Assembly: GCA_040954595.2 (NCBI GenBank)
Contig: CM082581.2
Span: forward strand, 10,168,001-10,232,000
Direction: 5' to 3'
Length of the DNA: 64,000 nt
From: Balanoglossus misakiensis
Lineage: Eukaryota > Hemichordata
The position numbers and the translations under genes were made by a program. Below the pieces are notes generated by a model. It did no database searches and had not been told where the DNA came from. It saw nothing but the letters and a program-made list of their open reading frames with translations. Numbering within the stretch: position 1 is the stretch's first letter; each line of letters begins with the position of its first letter. Shown here in pieces: positions 34,301 to 47,675 of the stretch.

Positions 34301-37300
34301 TATTTGCATTGAGAAAAAACGGAAGACAAACCGCACACTAAAATGAAAGGCTCTGAAATGCTTCAGGAGCATAAAAAGCATCTTTTCAGATGTTACAATA
34401 AAGCTGGCCTGATACATCAAATATGGCACATTGCGTAAAGTGCGTTCCATTCAGTGGAAGGGAACAATTGTACGCTTTCATCTGCTATGAGTCAGATTAA
34501 AACTTAAATTAATGCTGCGACGTCTTGACTTAATCTCCCCGGGCTGGCTGAGCAATTTTAAGTTGTTTTCAATCAAGCTCGGAGGTGCCATCGAAGCAGC
34601 GCTTAAAAAAACCTAGGTGAGTGGAGGCCTGCAGCCAAGGAATAAAATTAGACGCAGATATCACCGAGGCTTCTGGCAGAAGTTCTGATGAGAAACTGAG
34701 AAACTGTGCAGGATCAGCGATGTGAAATATGAGTGGATTATTTTGAAGTCTGTTGTTGGACAGAGTGGTGCCATATTTCCCCTTCACTTGATATTTTCAA
34801 GCTGGAATTCTGATCCAGGACAAATATGGCTGTTTATATCAGTTCCGGATTAAGAGAATCTTACTTCCAAGGACTTCGGATATGATTCTTGAATGAGATG
34901 GGGACACTGTGCCACTGGATAATACTTTTGCACATAAACTACAAGTGAAAGCTAAAAAAATGACCGTTTTACTCGAAACAGAATTTTTGTGTCAAACAGG
35001 ACACAACACAAGAACGCTAGAATAATTGCAGTTCCAACCACTTACCAGAGACAACCTCTCCAACCACTGAGTGTTGCTACTAGCATACTGGCAAGAAGAC
35101 GTGTCCGCTTTGTCCCACACACCGCCAACTTTGCACTGACGACTGGCGGACGGTGTCATCAACCTGCCACCACCGAAGCTTGTCTTGGGACCTTGCGGAC
35201 ATCGTTCAAATGTTTTCACACCAGCTACAGTCATGGGCCATCTTATTGTCCCTGTCATATGAACATAATTCTGCATGTCACTAGTAGTATGCATATAGTT
35301 ACCGCTCATGTGGTCAATAGCATGCATCTGTTCCCCTCTTAAAATAGCATACCGATACAGGCCAACATTTGTTCTTTGGCAATCCCTACAAAACATATTC
35401 CTTTAAGACAAACATTCCTGCAAGAAAATCATGTGAACAATTTTGACTTTCAGATTTTTTTCACACTTGTCAACAGTTGTAAAAAATGTGAAGATGATAT
35501 CAGTCAATATAGGTTGGAAGAAACTGCCAGATTGAAAGGGGAAGCTAATTTGATATCACTAGTCGAAGAAGCCACACACTGGCATGTCAGATTGATAACA
35601 GTGAAGTCATATAACCATACACAGCCAACTACGTGCACACTGCTAATTTGGATAAATGCTCTAAAAATATACATTTTTGCCAGCCATACCTAACGGCACC
35701 AAGACTCGGCATTTAGGGAAAAGTAATCTTCGCGGCACAGATCAAATTTCCGTATAATTATTACAAAAGTGTGGATGCTACCTCCGTGAAGGCAATTAAA
35801 TGATCTCATATTTTGTTTTTAATTGGGATTGAGGACAGTCGACATCCTGGGTCTTCCGTCCCTTGGGTGAAAGAGTGGAACTGTGAAAATAGAGATGTCC
35901 CTGCAATGGGGGAGTGATGGTAATTTGAGTAAGCAAGCTGCAGAGAATTTTACGCATCTGTCGTGAATGTTTTTGTGACGTTTGTGTCACAAATAGTGGA
36001 CAGAATCTGTCCAAATGAAATTACATGTACATGTATGTTGTGGAGAAATGTTTCTAGTGCTTTGTGTCGTGCCATCAGATTACTTTTCTGCTAGAAAGCA
36101 GTTAAGGTGAGAAATAGATTTTTATGGATAATGCTGCCTGACAATGGGAGATGACGAATTCTCCAGTACCTTTATTATCCGTTGATATTTCCGATTGGCA
36201 GAAGTCAGCGGTGTTCTCCAGAACGATGATGCTGACGCTGCGAGATTCGTTGCCCCTGGATGTTATCACTCGGCATTCCCACACCCCTCCACTGCTCTTC
36301 TCCAGTCGTTCGATCGTCAACTTGCTGGTCACCCGGGACTGGTCGGGGGTCAGCTGGGTAACCACGGTGACCCCCGCTGTCTGGTTGTTGGACACCTCTT
36401 TCCTCATCTTGTACCAGATGATTTTGGTGGTGTCGTCCAAGAAATAGGCCGTGCAGGTCAGTGGCAGCTTGTCGCCAAGGAACACAACTTGGTTGTTGGG
36501 CGGAGTCAGCTCGAAGTACGGCAGTTCCAGAGGGTCGTCTGCTCAAATCAATGAATAATTCCAAACAGGGCACATTTCAGCTATGATGTTCTACATGTAC
36601 GTTTAATAAATTGATCAAGTTTTCAAATTTATCAATAAATACATCTACTCCTTATCTGAGTGATCAAAGGCCAGGCCTCCATCTAATTTTCTGAACAATG
36701 ATGTACCCAAGTCCTGTCTGTTTGAAATACGGTACTCCATATACTCGGTAAGCTTCAGTACCCCATCGAAACAAACACCTTTGAACTATGCTTTGAACCA
36801 TGGTCTTTTTAGTACACCCCATAGTTCCTTTAATGCTTGACTGACACAATCTTCACTGTGCAAGTGCATACCTTCACTGCATGACACAATGTGCCATTCG
36901 CTTTTTATACACCACACACTGCAATTAGGGACGACCAGAAGCATGAACAATATACATACCACAACTGAGGTCCCTCTTTCGAACGTTCCTCACTTCTTGG
37001 CCTTTAAGAACCCTGGGATATCTACACACTGTTGACTCAGAGATTTTCTTGTCTCCATTTTTAGCCCATTTGATTATCCACCTGAGCAGACAGTCGCACA
37101 TCAAGTAATCAGACTGAAAATCTCTGAAATGAAGAATACGTGAACATTATTTCACCATTATTTCATGAGGGAAAGATCTCTTAAATGAAAGAATGCATGA
37201 ACATTATTTCATCATTATTTCATGAAGGGAGAATCTCTGCACTGATCTCAGGGTCATTCTGTCCCAGTTGTAATAGGCTCATCATTTACACCATCATTTT

Positions 37301-40300
37301 GATCTTGACCTCAATGGTAAGTATATAATATGTAAGTGGCTGCATTGCCCTAAAAATACACTGTGGACCCCTACTTTCCACGGAACCACAAATTAGACTC
37401 CATGGGACCTCTTGACAAGGCCAATATCCCCAGGTCAAATTCCAGGCATCAAACTGCTATATCCCGATGAACATGGAGTCTGGAACATGTATATACACAT
37501 CACTCTGGAATTTTGTGACGCTGGAGATGACATCGAACAGGAATTACAAGCAAACCTGTCTGTAGTGGCCAGCAGTCAAGGGACTTTCCTAAACTAGCCT
37601 TATCGAAGGGTGGCCTTTATAGACAGGTCAAACAAAATGCACATGCATATAGTCTAATAGTGCACAGAGACTGTGACAAAGAGGCCACTGCAGACAAGTT
37701 TCCAGTACATGTATACAGGTTTGGTCACTAACACAGGTTTGACTGTAAGGTGACTGTTATACACATCACACATTACTTACATGGACTGAAGTGCTGGCAT
37801 AGGATCCAAGGTGTTTTCTGAGATTGATGCAATCTGGTTATTGGACAGATTTCTACAAAACAAAAAAACAAAAGTATTGTTATTTTCTATAAAACATGGC
37901 ACATATTTCTGAAGGTATCTATGCTACTGTAGACACACACACATTATTTCTACCGGTATGTAGGTGATGCATGTTTTGAAGTGGTAGCCATTTTATCAAC
38001 CCCACTCAAAACTATTAATGGATTACAAATGACCGAGGATATTTACGATCATCTCACTATAGCAGTGCCTGGCCCCCTTTAGACCTGCCTACGACAGCAT
38101 CATCAATTCCGAAATAGGCAAAGTTCACTAACCTTCACCGACCTTATGCAGGGGACACATACTGTCAAGTAATGTCTTAAAACTGTCACATAACATTACT
38201 GTTTACCCTGATTTGCAACACTGATGTCTCCCACTTAAATAGAATGAATGTCACCGGCGCGACCATCAATTTGCTTTGCATGAGAAGTGCAAAGAGGTGG
38301 CCTTTCCCCACAGCGAAGTGATCAGTGGAGCTCCCCCCTGAACTTTTGGTGAAAATTGACCAAACAAACATCTTTTATACATGTTGATGCGCCTGGGTTA
38401 TGATTCTGACAAAGCAAGTGTATTTCCCTCAAAGAGTTGATGTTAATAAGTTTTATATCTTCCGAGAAATGTTGTGGATTTATGATTTGTTTTTCAGTTA
38501 TTACGGAACCACATGCAGACACATGTAGGCTAGAAATTGGCCATAGTATGGTGAAAACAAGAGAATATCACTCAGAATTATCTCTCTGGGGAAGAAAAAT
38601 ACATGGACACACTTTCATGCATGCATGCATGCATACATACATACACAGATATACAAAGACACACATGGACACACACATTTTCCCAGCATACAAGAATACC
38701 TCCCCATACCACATAATGCATCATGGCAAATAGGAGCTAAAAACAGTGATTCAGTGTTCAGCCAACAGACAAGTGATGGCGTACCCAGAGGGCGAGTCAA
38801 AAGCCCCTTCAATCTCATCCATCACCGCGAGAGACGCTGTCACCTCTCCTGGGCCTGGCCGTGTCTCCCTAATTATTTTCCACAAGCAATCTGAACAAAC
38901 AGAACTGTTCAGTGCTCCAAGTTTCTCCCGGCACACTTCATTGCCTATTTGTCATCCGAAAGAGCAAGCAGAAAATTGAAACCAGAGACGTTTATGGTCA
39001 TTTATGTCAAAAACTGAAATCATTACTCTTCACAAAGTGCCCTCGTGGTACACCAGTACTTCGGCAAGTTCATCTTTTTTTCTTCAAAATTGCATATTTC
39101 AATTTCTGAAAGTTCATTTTTCTTCTGCTGAAAAATCACATGTCATTGTAACAAACGGCACAAATGTCTGAGACGCATATCAATTGCCATACATTCATTT
39201 GAATTATTTATTTTCTCTCTGTGTGGCTGAGACACCTCAGCCTACATTCTGTTTGCCAAAATGGATCTTGTATACATCCTTGAAGTGCCCATGGAGGCTT
39301 GATGGATGTGTTGACTGCATGGGGACATTGAACACAAATGAGGACACCAGCCCTCCAACTGTTGCATCCCAGGTCTAAAGCTAAACAAACACCACATTCT
39401 CTACGACTGGTGTAATGCGCCTTGATGGGGCCACAGTTGATGTACTTTAACACCCAGTCGATGCTTTCTCACGTATCACACCGACCTTACTGGTCAAAAA
39501 TATCGCTGCAAAAAATAGCCACATCTTCTTTGAGGGTGTGACCTATATGCTTCAAAATGAATGTATGCTTTACTGTCACTGAATTTCATGACCTATGTAT
39601 ATAATATTCACTTGCAATGACTGGCAGAGAGGTATGGGTCGAATAGATGATGAGATATCGACCCATATAAACACTTACAGTTTCTGCAAGTTCTGAAGTC
39701 CAGTGAACATACTGCTGTTGATTTTGCCAAGTCGATTACCAGACAGATCTCTGGAAAAAAGAGAGAAAAATATGAAAGTCAACTTTGCCCTGTGTTTCAT
39801 CAAAACATAAATGAATATGGCACACGCTCAATGCATCTAGCCATTTCAATTTTTCCAATCAGGTTACCCAGCCCATTCACTAAGTCTCCTTATCTGTGAT
39901 ACAATATTTGGATTCATGTTACTTCCAATGAATATTTCATGATTTGGTTCTCATTGAGCCGGGTTCATATCACTATCGAATGCCTATTTCCAAGCTATCA
40001 GTGTCGATATAGTCACCTGTAAAAAGGGAGAGTAGCTACTGTCTTTGAATTGCAGAGGCGTCGTATAAATATTTATGAGCTGAAATATCAGAGGTTCGAG
40101 AGAAACAGTATAACTGCCGTAGTCACCTGTAATTTGACTTTTGCTGCCATGCTGAATCGTTATGGTCGAAGGAAATAGCTGCAAGGTGACGCGATACATT
40201 TTGCGATTTCACAAAGCTGTTTTGTGTTTGCGCAAAAAGTGCTACTTTCGCCGTAAAATTCACAGAAAATGGGCATACTTCCTCTGAAATGTTTTCATTC

Positions 40301-42463
40301 TAGATTAAAATCCCTCTGATAATCTATAGTGACAATTAAATCACATACATCATGTACAATGTAGTACTGAGTTACGGCAGATCACATGGAAACCCACTCG
40401 GATCTCCACATCAAAGGATGACGCCAAAGTGAATATGGGTGAAAGTACACCCAGAATTTCCATCTGGCCACATGGAACCACTTCTAAATTTTGCACACTG
40501 GAAACATCAGATGCGTGAGCATTTGTATTTCACGGGGACTAGAATATGGAACGCAGGGTGCGTGGTTAAATGCTGTGAGACACTAGATGCAGAACAGGTG
40601 TACTGTTTTACAGCGCAGTCTCATGAGAAAAGCTGACAGTTCAATGTCTAAATACAACAGACTGTTTTGACTCGTCTCAAATGATGTCTGCTGCGTGATA
40701 TACACTCATGCATTACTTTGCTGGGCATTATGGGCAGTGAATCTCTGCTGTGGGGAGAAAGGATTGGATTTAGACTGATCAGTTTGAAAAAATCAGCTTT
40801 ATCCAATCATATTTTATATCAGGGATTACATGCCTTCATAAAATATTCAATGCCATTACCTAATATATATATATATGTACATATGCGAATATACTATGTG
40901 GTGCGTGACAATTCATGTGATTATAGTCCCTGCATAAATCCCTTGCTTTTTTAACTGCATTACAATTACATGTAATGATCACAATGGCTATTGTTTTCAC
41001 TGCAAATGATTGTTTTTAATCCAATCATTAGATAAATCCCTCACAACCATTGAACCACAGAGGAAGCTATTTTAGAGCATGTCTGATGTCATCTGGCACA
41101 ATACATTCAGGGGTCTGGATTCTTTTTGTCTGTCAGCTGTCTGTCTGTCCGTCTATCCAAAGACGGCTGTCTGTTCTGTCATGTTTTTTCAGAGAAGCAG
41201 GTCTGATTGCACAGCACGCTCACACTCACTGCGTTTCTGCACAACAAACATAAATTCTCATCTCTAAACAAAACTCTTCTGCATGCTGACAAATCCATCT
41301 GTCTATAGATGTTTCTCAACTGCGAACTGCCAATCAAAATCATATTACAAATTACACAACAGTGGAAAATGGTTTTCCATCATTTTTCTTTAAATAACCA
41401 TCTTATAAAATTGTACACAGACCTGTCTGCAATGAGACACGATAAAAACCATAATACAGTTTCACCTCTCGCTCTTTCTCTGACATTTCAATATTTCCCC
41501 AATTTACGTCCTTTGTCTGCAGGATTACATAAACTGCTTACTCCAAATGAATTCAATAAAATCCTCTTCAGCCAAGAATTCTTTCCTGCTGGCCCACCAC
41601 AATGCGTATGCTAATTCTGCTATTTGTGAGGGCTTCCAAACTGGCACTGGGCAAATAAAAGGTATTGCAGCTTGACAAATGTTTATTTGAGTGATGAAAT
41701 ATTGAGTGACAATTAATAAAACACACAGTGTTAGCCGAGTATGGTTTGCACTTTTCGAGAGCTATTAATCAACGTTAGCAGCATGACTAGTTTTTGTCCC
41801 AGACCAGTTTATTCTTGGAAAAGTATTATTTTCTACACGAATAGATAAATTTACATTTTTTAAATTTAGCTGTTTGATTATCTACTCAGTTATCAAACAT
41901 AAGCTCATCACTCACATGCAAGATAACTATTCTTTAGGCAGGATTCATTTTTGGCACTTTTGACATTGAAAACAATATTTTAAAGCAAGCTTATGACTCT
42001 GGACAAGTGTGAACAGTGTCTATAAAAAAAAAACACCTCTTCCTTCTCCCTCCGAACCATAACAAAAACCTTGAGTGGAACGCCAACTCTACTGTATACA
42101 CTTAATATAATCAACGTTTAATATAAATACATTTGTGGTCTCTCTCTCTAGGGACAAACAGCCATTTCCATGACAATACCACTCAATTATTAAGCTGGTT
42201 GACTTTTGTGATTTGACTGACAGGTAACATTAATATGACTGGTTTTTATTTGACTTTGGTTGAGTAAAATCACACAATCCAAGGCTTATTCAGAGCACCA
42301 ATGCTATTCACATGGTAATCAGTGTGTGTGTTGAACAATCCAACATCTGTATTTGTTCAAAAAAAGTCTAATTGTTTTTCGCTATACTCACAGTTTCTGC
42401 AAATTCTGTAAGCCTTCAAACGCTCCAGGTTCAATTATGCTGATTCGGTTATTTCCCAGATAC
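25369..42463 (-). CDS. ADGRA-family adhesion GPCR (GPR124/GPR125 type), 16 exons, 5' exon(s) missing
   Basis: Exons in transcript order: 42463-42392, 39750-39679, 37852-37781, 37123-36960, 36538-36170, 35251-35046, 34199-34056, 29835-29741, 29525-29285, 28995-28791, 28651-28547, 28314-28211, 27863-27724, 27568-27279, 27123-27057, 26914-25369. All are GT-AG and all phases agree, giving about 1297 residues. Domains in order: three 24-residue LRRs, an LRR C-terminal cap (MCDCLLRWIIKW), an Ig domain (DDPLELPYFELTPPNN, two Cys), a hormone-receptor motif (RWPMTVAG, GGVWDKADTSSCQY), a GAIN domain with GPS ending HCSHLTNFAILK, seven TM helices (exons 13-16, with PPPPPRPMLRFYFVGWG before TM4), and a roughly 340-residue tail. 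The tail has a His/Pro/Tyr-rich tract and ends KETSV, a class I PDZ ligand like vertebrate ADGRA2/3. In vertebrates these receptors act in Wnt7 signalling and planar polarity. The signal peptide and LRR N-cap exon are not found. Confidence 0.95.
28211..28314 (-). other. GPS (GPCR proteolysis site) exon of the ADGRA receptor
   Basis: It encodes GAWDSTGCRI, then TSVHCSHLTNFAILK. The expected Trp, paired Cys residues and the H-L-T cleavage tripeptide (codons at 28237-28229) are all present, as in autocleaved adhesion GPCRs. Confidence 0.9.
29836..34055 (-). other. Large ADGRA intron (between exons 7 and 8) with a promoter-like element
   Basis: 4.2 kb with no exon of the receptor. At 31783-31796 is the palindrome GATCTCGCGAGATC, containing TCTCGCGAGA, and at 31846-31855 an AAAATGGCGGC YY1-type site; together they look like a TATA-less promoter facing the plus direction. 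The ATG in the YY1 site is followed by a stop after two codons, so a coding start is not supported there. The frames at 31353-31700, 31861-32187 (plus) and 33383-33667 (minus) have no recognisable domain. Confidence 0.4.
31783..31855 (+). promoter_or_regulatory. TCTCGCGAGA palindrome plus YY1 site
   Basis: TCTCGCGAGA at 31785-31794 is a known conserved core-promoter motif of TATA-less genes. It is followed 52 bp later by AAAATGGCGGC. This arrangement is typical of housekeeping TSSs but lies inside an ADGRA intron on the opposite strand. Confidence 0.45.
37120..37231. repeat. Two-copy tandem repeat (about 56-57 bp) containing the LRR-cap exon acceptor
   Basis: Copy 1 (37120 to about 37175) and copy 2 (about 37176 to 37231) share the core GAACATTATTTCA, then CATTATTTCATGA and GG(A)GA(A). 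Copy 1 overlaps the real splice acceptor of ADGRA exon 4 (sense CATTTCAG then AGAT); copy 2 carries CATTTAAG then AGAT. Confidence 0.8.
37853..42391 (-). other. ADGRA introns between LRR exons, with simple repeats
   Basis: Apart from the 72-bp LRR exon at 39679-39750, I see no coding sequence in these introns. They contain an ATGC/ATAC microsatellite (38616-38645) and a TA run (40861-40876). The open frames at 38437-38979 and elsewhere are low-complexity or composition-driven. Confidence 0.4.
38616..38645. repeat. (ATGC)n-(ATAC)n microsatellite
   Basis: CATGCATGCATGCATG followed by CATACATACATAC, in an ADGRA intron. Confidence 0.9.
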
Positions 42464-45304
42464 CTGAAAAAATTCAACAACACAAAAAAGTATGTCACGT
42501 TACGTTCTTAAGATTTCATAACATAGATAACACAGTGACTGGACCATACATACACACCTGCTGAAATCATGGAAGAAAAAAGGTAAAAAAAAAAGACAAG
42601 AATGTCAGAAACGAGGCAAGGCTTTAATATACACCTAATTACATGTAAATGCACAGGTTACAAACAGAGTAGTTGTACATAATTGCACCTAAATGATCTC
42701 AAACTGACATATGCAAACAAAAAAACATCATACATCATTTATAAATTAGTCGCTTTTGCATTAGCAAGAATGCAATAAATCTTGCCTTCAAATACCAACT
42801 GCACAACTCTACAATGTTAATTCTGGAAATTAATGATGATGTGCAGGGAAACTAATTGAGTCTTCATTAAAGGTAAAATTACAGGAGAGATAATAAATCA
42901 GTCGTGTTGGGAATAGGTAACATATTTTTAATCGCAATTTCACAATTTTTATAGAGTAGGTTTCTAGGGAATACTTGACTGTCCCCGGAAAAATTTAACG
43001 GAAGATTTATAAGATGCTGTAGAACCATGTGAGAGAAAAGATAAAAATCCTATAAAACCATTGGTGGGGATATGAAAAATGTCTTCCCGAAACAATGATA
43101 AAGATTTACAACTTTTTCCGGATTGACGACTTGTATGTATTAGTATATCCCTGTGAAGTGATGTTTTCTTTTATTGAGAGTGAAGCTACGTGTTATGGAG
43201 ACATTTGTCAACATTTATGACAGCATAAACAGCTGCATGTGACAAAATTATGCTCATTACAGATGACTTGGATGAAAGATTACTGCAGTTACCACTTTTG
43301 AACAGTCTTCAAGATTTTTTTTTGTTCATGGTAAAACGCAATATAGGGAGAATACTGGCTATAAGTATTAGTGTTCCCTCAAGTCACGAGTTGAAGTGAC
43401 ATAAACCAGTACATGCTTATAGCCAAAATCCATACTTCATACTGCATTGAACAATATCTTTCATATTTCTGCCGTTTGACGCAAATCTAAACACCCAGCT
43501 TTACTCCAATCATCTTTGCAACCAAACATCACCAGTAACATTTGGTATTTTGAAAACTCATGTTTATATCTAATTTCCACTCTCTGATTACGCTAACCCG
43601 TTTTCGAAGCTGCTTCATCTCCCTGTAAGACCTCAAAGGGAAACTCTAAAAAAACAGTCGGAAATTCCTCCTCCATCTTTACAACCAGTTCTGAATGCCT
43701 CGTGGAACACGGGACTTGAGCTGTGATCGGACCTTTTCAACTGTCAATTTTCTTTCTACACTCCTGGTCAGTTCCTGCTTGCTTGTTCTCTACAAAAAGG
43801 ACCCCCTGAACGGCGCGTACGACGCCTGACTCAGAATTTGCCCCCAAAAACCACACTTCCTGCGTCACTCCAACGTTAATTTCCTCCCCGCTCTGCCGTG
43901 AAGTCTCGAATGTGTCAGGGCTGACATTTGAAAGAAAGATGAAGTCAATTGGAATTTGTCTGGCTCTTTCAGACTAACCAGTGGCTGCCTGTTTTTCTAA
44001 ATTGAGTTCTTTGAAGCTTTGAATTCACATCAGAATACTGACTTTTCCCCCAATAATGTCACCTGTTATTCTGTCTCTAGTTTGTATTCATCGCGTGAGG
44101 ACTGAAATAACTGTTTTTTGACCTTTCTAGCTCAGCACTTCGAAGCACTCGAAAAGATTTAGTGCTTTGCACGCAAACATGTTTTAAAAATATATCTGAT
44201 ATTAATGATTATTTTTCCTTGATTGGCTGTAACTCATTTTCTCAAATATCACAATTAATTTCATGTACATAATAAATTTTCAAACCCATCCCATTTTTGA
44301 CAAGGTTTGCTCAGGAAACAAATTCAGCATATGCTAACTGGAGGTGTCTGCCATTTTGTTTTCACAGAACCGCACGATTTTTGCTTCTCCCCTCTCCTCT
44401 CCTCACATTACAAATTGCTTTTTATCTGAAAGCAAGCACACGAGGCACGAGTGTTTGGACTGCATTCTAATATGTTATTATCTGACTCTTATGAACCTCA
44501 ACACCTGCTGTAGCCCCCAGGGTCATATTATCCAAATTACGAGGCAATTCTCGTTCTAATACCTTGTACTTTCCAGATCTGTCTCGCATTATTTCAACCG
44601 ATAGCTCGCGCATTGAGAATTTAACGGCAGTCCCCGACGACGCGACACGACTACATCGCCATGTTTTCCTGATCACATGGGTGTGGTAACCCTTTCTTTT
44701 GTCGTTTTTTTGTTCTTTCTACATCAATGCCATCAATTACTGTTACAACTGAACACAATGAGGGGATCCCGACAATTCAATGAGTCTGCCCCCCTGCCTG
44801 TGTTTCAACATCCTCATTTAGCATCTTTCAATGGAAGGCGAGCCCTGTATTTCTTGTGGAAATTATGGCTGTGATGTGTGGCGTTAAATTTGCCATGACT
44901 ACAGGGGAGCGAGCCGTCGACTCCTCCTTGACAAAGCTTGACTGCAGATTCCTCTGCACAAAGTTGGTGTAGTATATGCTGGCTGAACACTGAGAAAATA
45001 TACACATATCTTTTGGCATTGTCCCAACATGAAGATGCGGGAAACAGATGCATCGATGCCACAGTGTGACCCTCCATGGATTTGAGGTTGTGAAAAGCCC
45101 ACGCACATCTTCAACAGACAATATTAGAGAACTTCTATTTAAGTCTCCTACAAATACCACAAATATTAAATTCTGCAGCTTACATAAAATGTCACTTAAG
45201 ACGACATTTCCCCCAAAGAAGTCACGCTTACGAAGTCAACAAATCCCTCCCTTCCATCTCCAAACCACTTTAAAACGGAGTATCATGTGCAATCGGAAAA
45301 ATCC

Positions 45305-45360
45305 TGATTGATGAGACTCCAAGTCTGTACATCACGGATTATTGACCGGCTCATCAATCA
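45305..45360. repeat. 11-bp perfect inverted repeat
   Basis: TGATTGATGAG (45305-45315) is mirrored by CTCATCAATCA (45350-45360) with a 34-nt loop. It could form a hairpin; TGATTGAT also resembles a PBC/Hox-type site. Confidence 0.6.
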
Positions 45361-46303
45361 GCCGGGGCTTTTGTGTTTACAACTCTAATCTTTGACAAAT
45401 AGAATCAAGCAATTTGAGCGAAATTAAAGGCAAACCTCAATTTAATCCCGCCGAAAATTAAATCAGATGGGAAATGGGTTATTAAGTATTCTCGGTTTTT
45501 GTGTCTGCTGAAACTTCTCCGTGATCCGTCACTGTCAGCCGACGCTCGAAAGGCACGACACTCGCTGTCTGCAAAGCCGCCTTGTAATAACGACTGAGCC
45601 CTAGTAACACGCGATGGCTCCAGCCGTTGCCAGGCAACAGGTAACAGACAATGTCAACAGCGACTGACTTTCTCAGCTGTCTGGGATTTTTTTGTCAATC
45701 TATGGTAACACTGAAATTTACTCACTTGCCATCTTTTGATAAAAAATGTGATATTGCATGATTTATCCTAATTATACATTTTGTGACATCATTTGTTTGT
45801 GCATAAAAATGTGACAGATTACATAAAGCACCTGGATAATAAATATTGTATTTGTGACACCATATGTTTACGCAAAAACAACAACAATGATATGTCACGT
45901 ACACCTACATATGTAAATGGCTTAGATGAGTGTATGAAATAATCACATGCTTGAATCAACTCAAGTATATTCTACAGCATTTTCCAGCATTCACGTGTAT
46001 CAGAAGAGCACATCATTTTAGAAATAGCTCCGCACATCATTCACCCATTACGCTGGGATTAAAACAGCTAAATTCTGACATACTTGATCTGTTTGAGAGC
46101 TACAGTGGTGTCAGCTTTCCAGATGTGCCGGTTGAATGACAGGTCAAAAGTGGTCGAAAAGATATCCACAGGAAACTAGGTTTTCAGCCATGCAGGCGGG
46201 CATTATTGCTTCACCAACAGATGGGAGTTTTTTTATCACAACCAGGCGTGGAAGAGTGACAGGTTTCAAATTGGACATTCTCAAACTCCACAGCCGAACA
46301 GCT

Positions 46304-46324
46304 CATGCATGCATGCATGCATGC
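46304..46324. repeat. (ATGC)n microsatellite
   Basis: Five tandem ATGC units. Confidence 0.85.
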
Positions 46325-47609
46325 CTCGACGAGATAAGGTTGATTATATCTGCATGTCATTTGCTGTTCATTTGCATGGATTTACGTGCAAATTAGCTTT
46401 TATTTATGCAGATTAAGTTAAATTTAACGGCTGGAGGGGCAGAAGAGAAAAGTGGCCGGCAAATCACCTTTTGACGACACCTGCCCGGGGGAAGGAACGG
46501 TGCTGTGCCGATGACATCAACAGGAATTTTCTAGTGATCAAACTGTCAGCGGGAAATGTGAAAGTACAACCAAACTACAGCATGAAGCTCACTGCAGAGA
46601 GAATGTTTTTTTGAGTAAATGCATGTCCTGATTTCAGATAATGTGCACCAAGGTGTTTTATCTCAAATGATGTGTGATTTTGATATGCAGTAATGACTAC
46701 TATCCACCATGGCAATTTGTATGATACAGTGAAACCCCACCTGATTTACCATAAAACAAATCAATTTGCTGTTTGGGGCCTCTTGTTTCATTTTGGTTGT
46801 AGAACTGACCCACTGCGGGTGCCTTATCATTTCCTATGAGGATTACACATCACTGCATTCGTCATAATTGCTATGAACCTGTCAATCTAGCGGGGCAGTC
46901 ACACATGAACAACAGTAAACTCTGTGACATAAAACTGGTTAGTCTACCCAGTATTCAAACTATTATACGGTATTATGCTGTGTTTTTCCCAGTTTTCCGA
47001 TCGCTTGGTGATTTTATAACTTCTGTTGGTAAAAGATTCACAAGTTGGCCTACATATACACGTCCCATATATCAAATGAAACACAGGGCTTCGAAATGAC
47101 AAAAACACTGTAAATTACATTTCCCTATGTTCACGTTACTCAAATAATTCTTCAACTTTTTTCCAGTAATTTATGAGTGTTTCAAGCACCAGTGAAAAGG
47201 TGGAACAAGTGGGGAGAAATTTATCACAAAGATTAATAGCTAATTTTATGGGGTTTTTAACCTGTAAGTGAAGACATAAAATGTCAGCCAGTCAAACAAC
47301 AAATTATCTTTGAAATGATTGATCATGAGAAAACACTGCGGTATGTCCCTGATTCTCTTACTGTGTACACGGTATTCATTTCAAATGCCATGATTCCTAT
47401 GGTTATATTAAAAAGTTGCCAGTCTTTAAAACTATTCTGGAAAATTTTGATGACAAATGGATTAACTTAAAATATTTTCCATAAAACCTGTCGAATTTTG
47501 ACAATTGACTCCCATATACCAGTAGCCTGGAAGGGGTAAGGGAAATCACCTTGCTGTCTATTTTAGCTAACTCAGTAATGGTCTATCTTTACTACTGGTG
47601 GGTATCCAT

Positions 47610-47675
47610 TTGTGTGTGTGTATGTGTGTGTATTTGGGTGCATGCATGCATGTTTGTGCATGTGCATATGTGTGC
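47610..47675. repeat. Compound (GT)n / (ATGC)n microsatellite
   Basis: GT repeats at 47610-47632 pass into GCATGCATGCATG and interrupted TG repeats. Confidence 0.8.

Noticed and set aside
34989-35342. 117-codon plus-strand frame
   Set aside because: Antisense to the hormone-receptor-motif exon of ADGRA.
36195-36554. 119-codon plus-strand and 122-codon minus-strand frames
   Set aside because: Alternate-frame shadows of the ADGRA Ig-domain exon.
44467-44676. Candidate minus-strand LRR N-cap/signal exon for ADGRA near 44.5-44.7 kb
   Set aside because: No cysteine pattern of an LRR N-cap, no signal peptide and no donor in the required phase.
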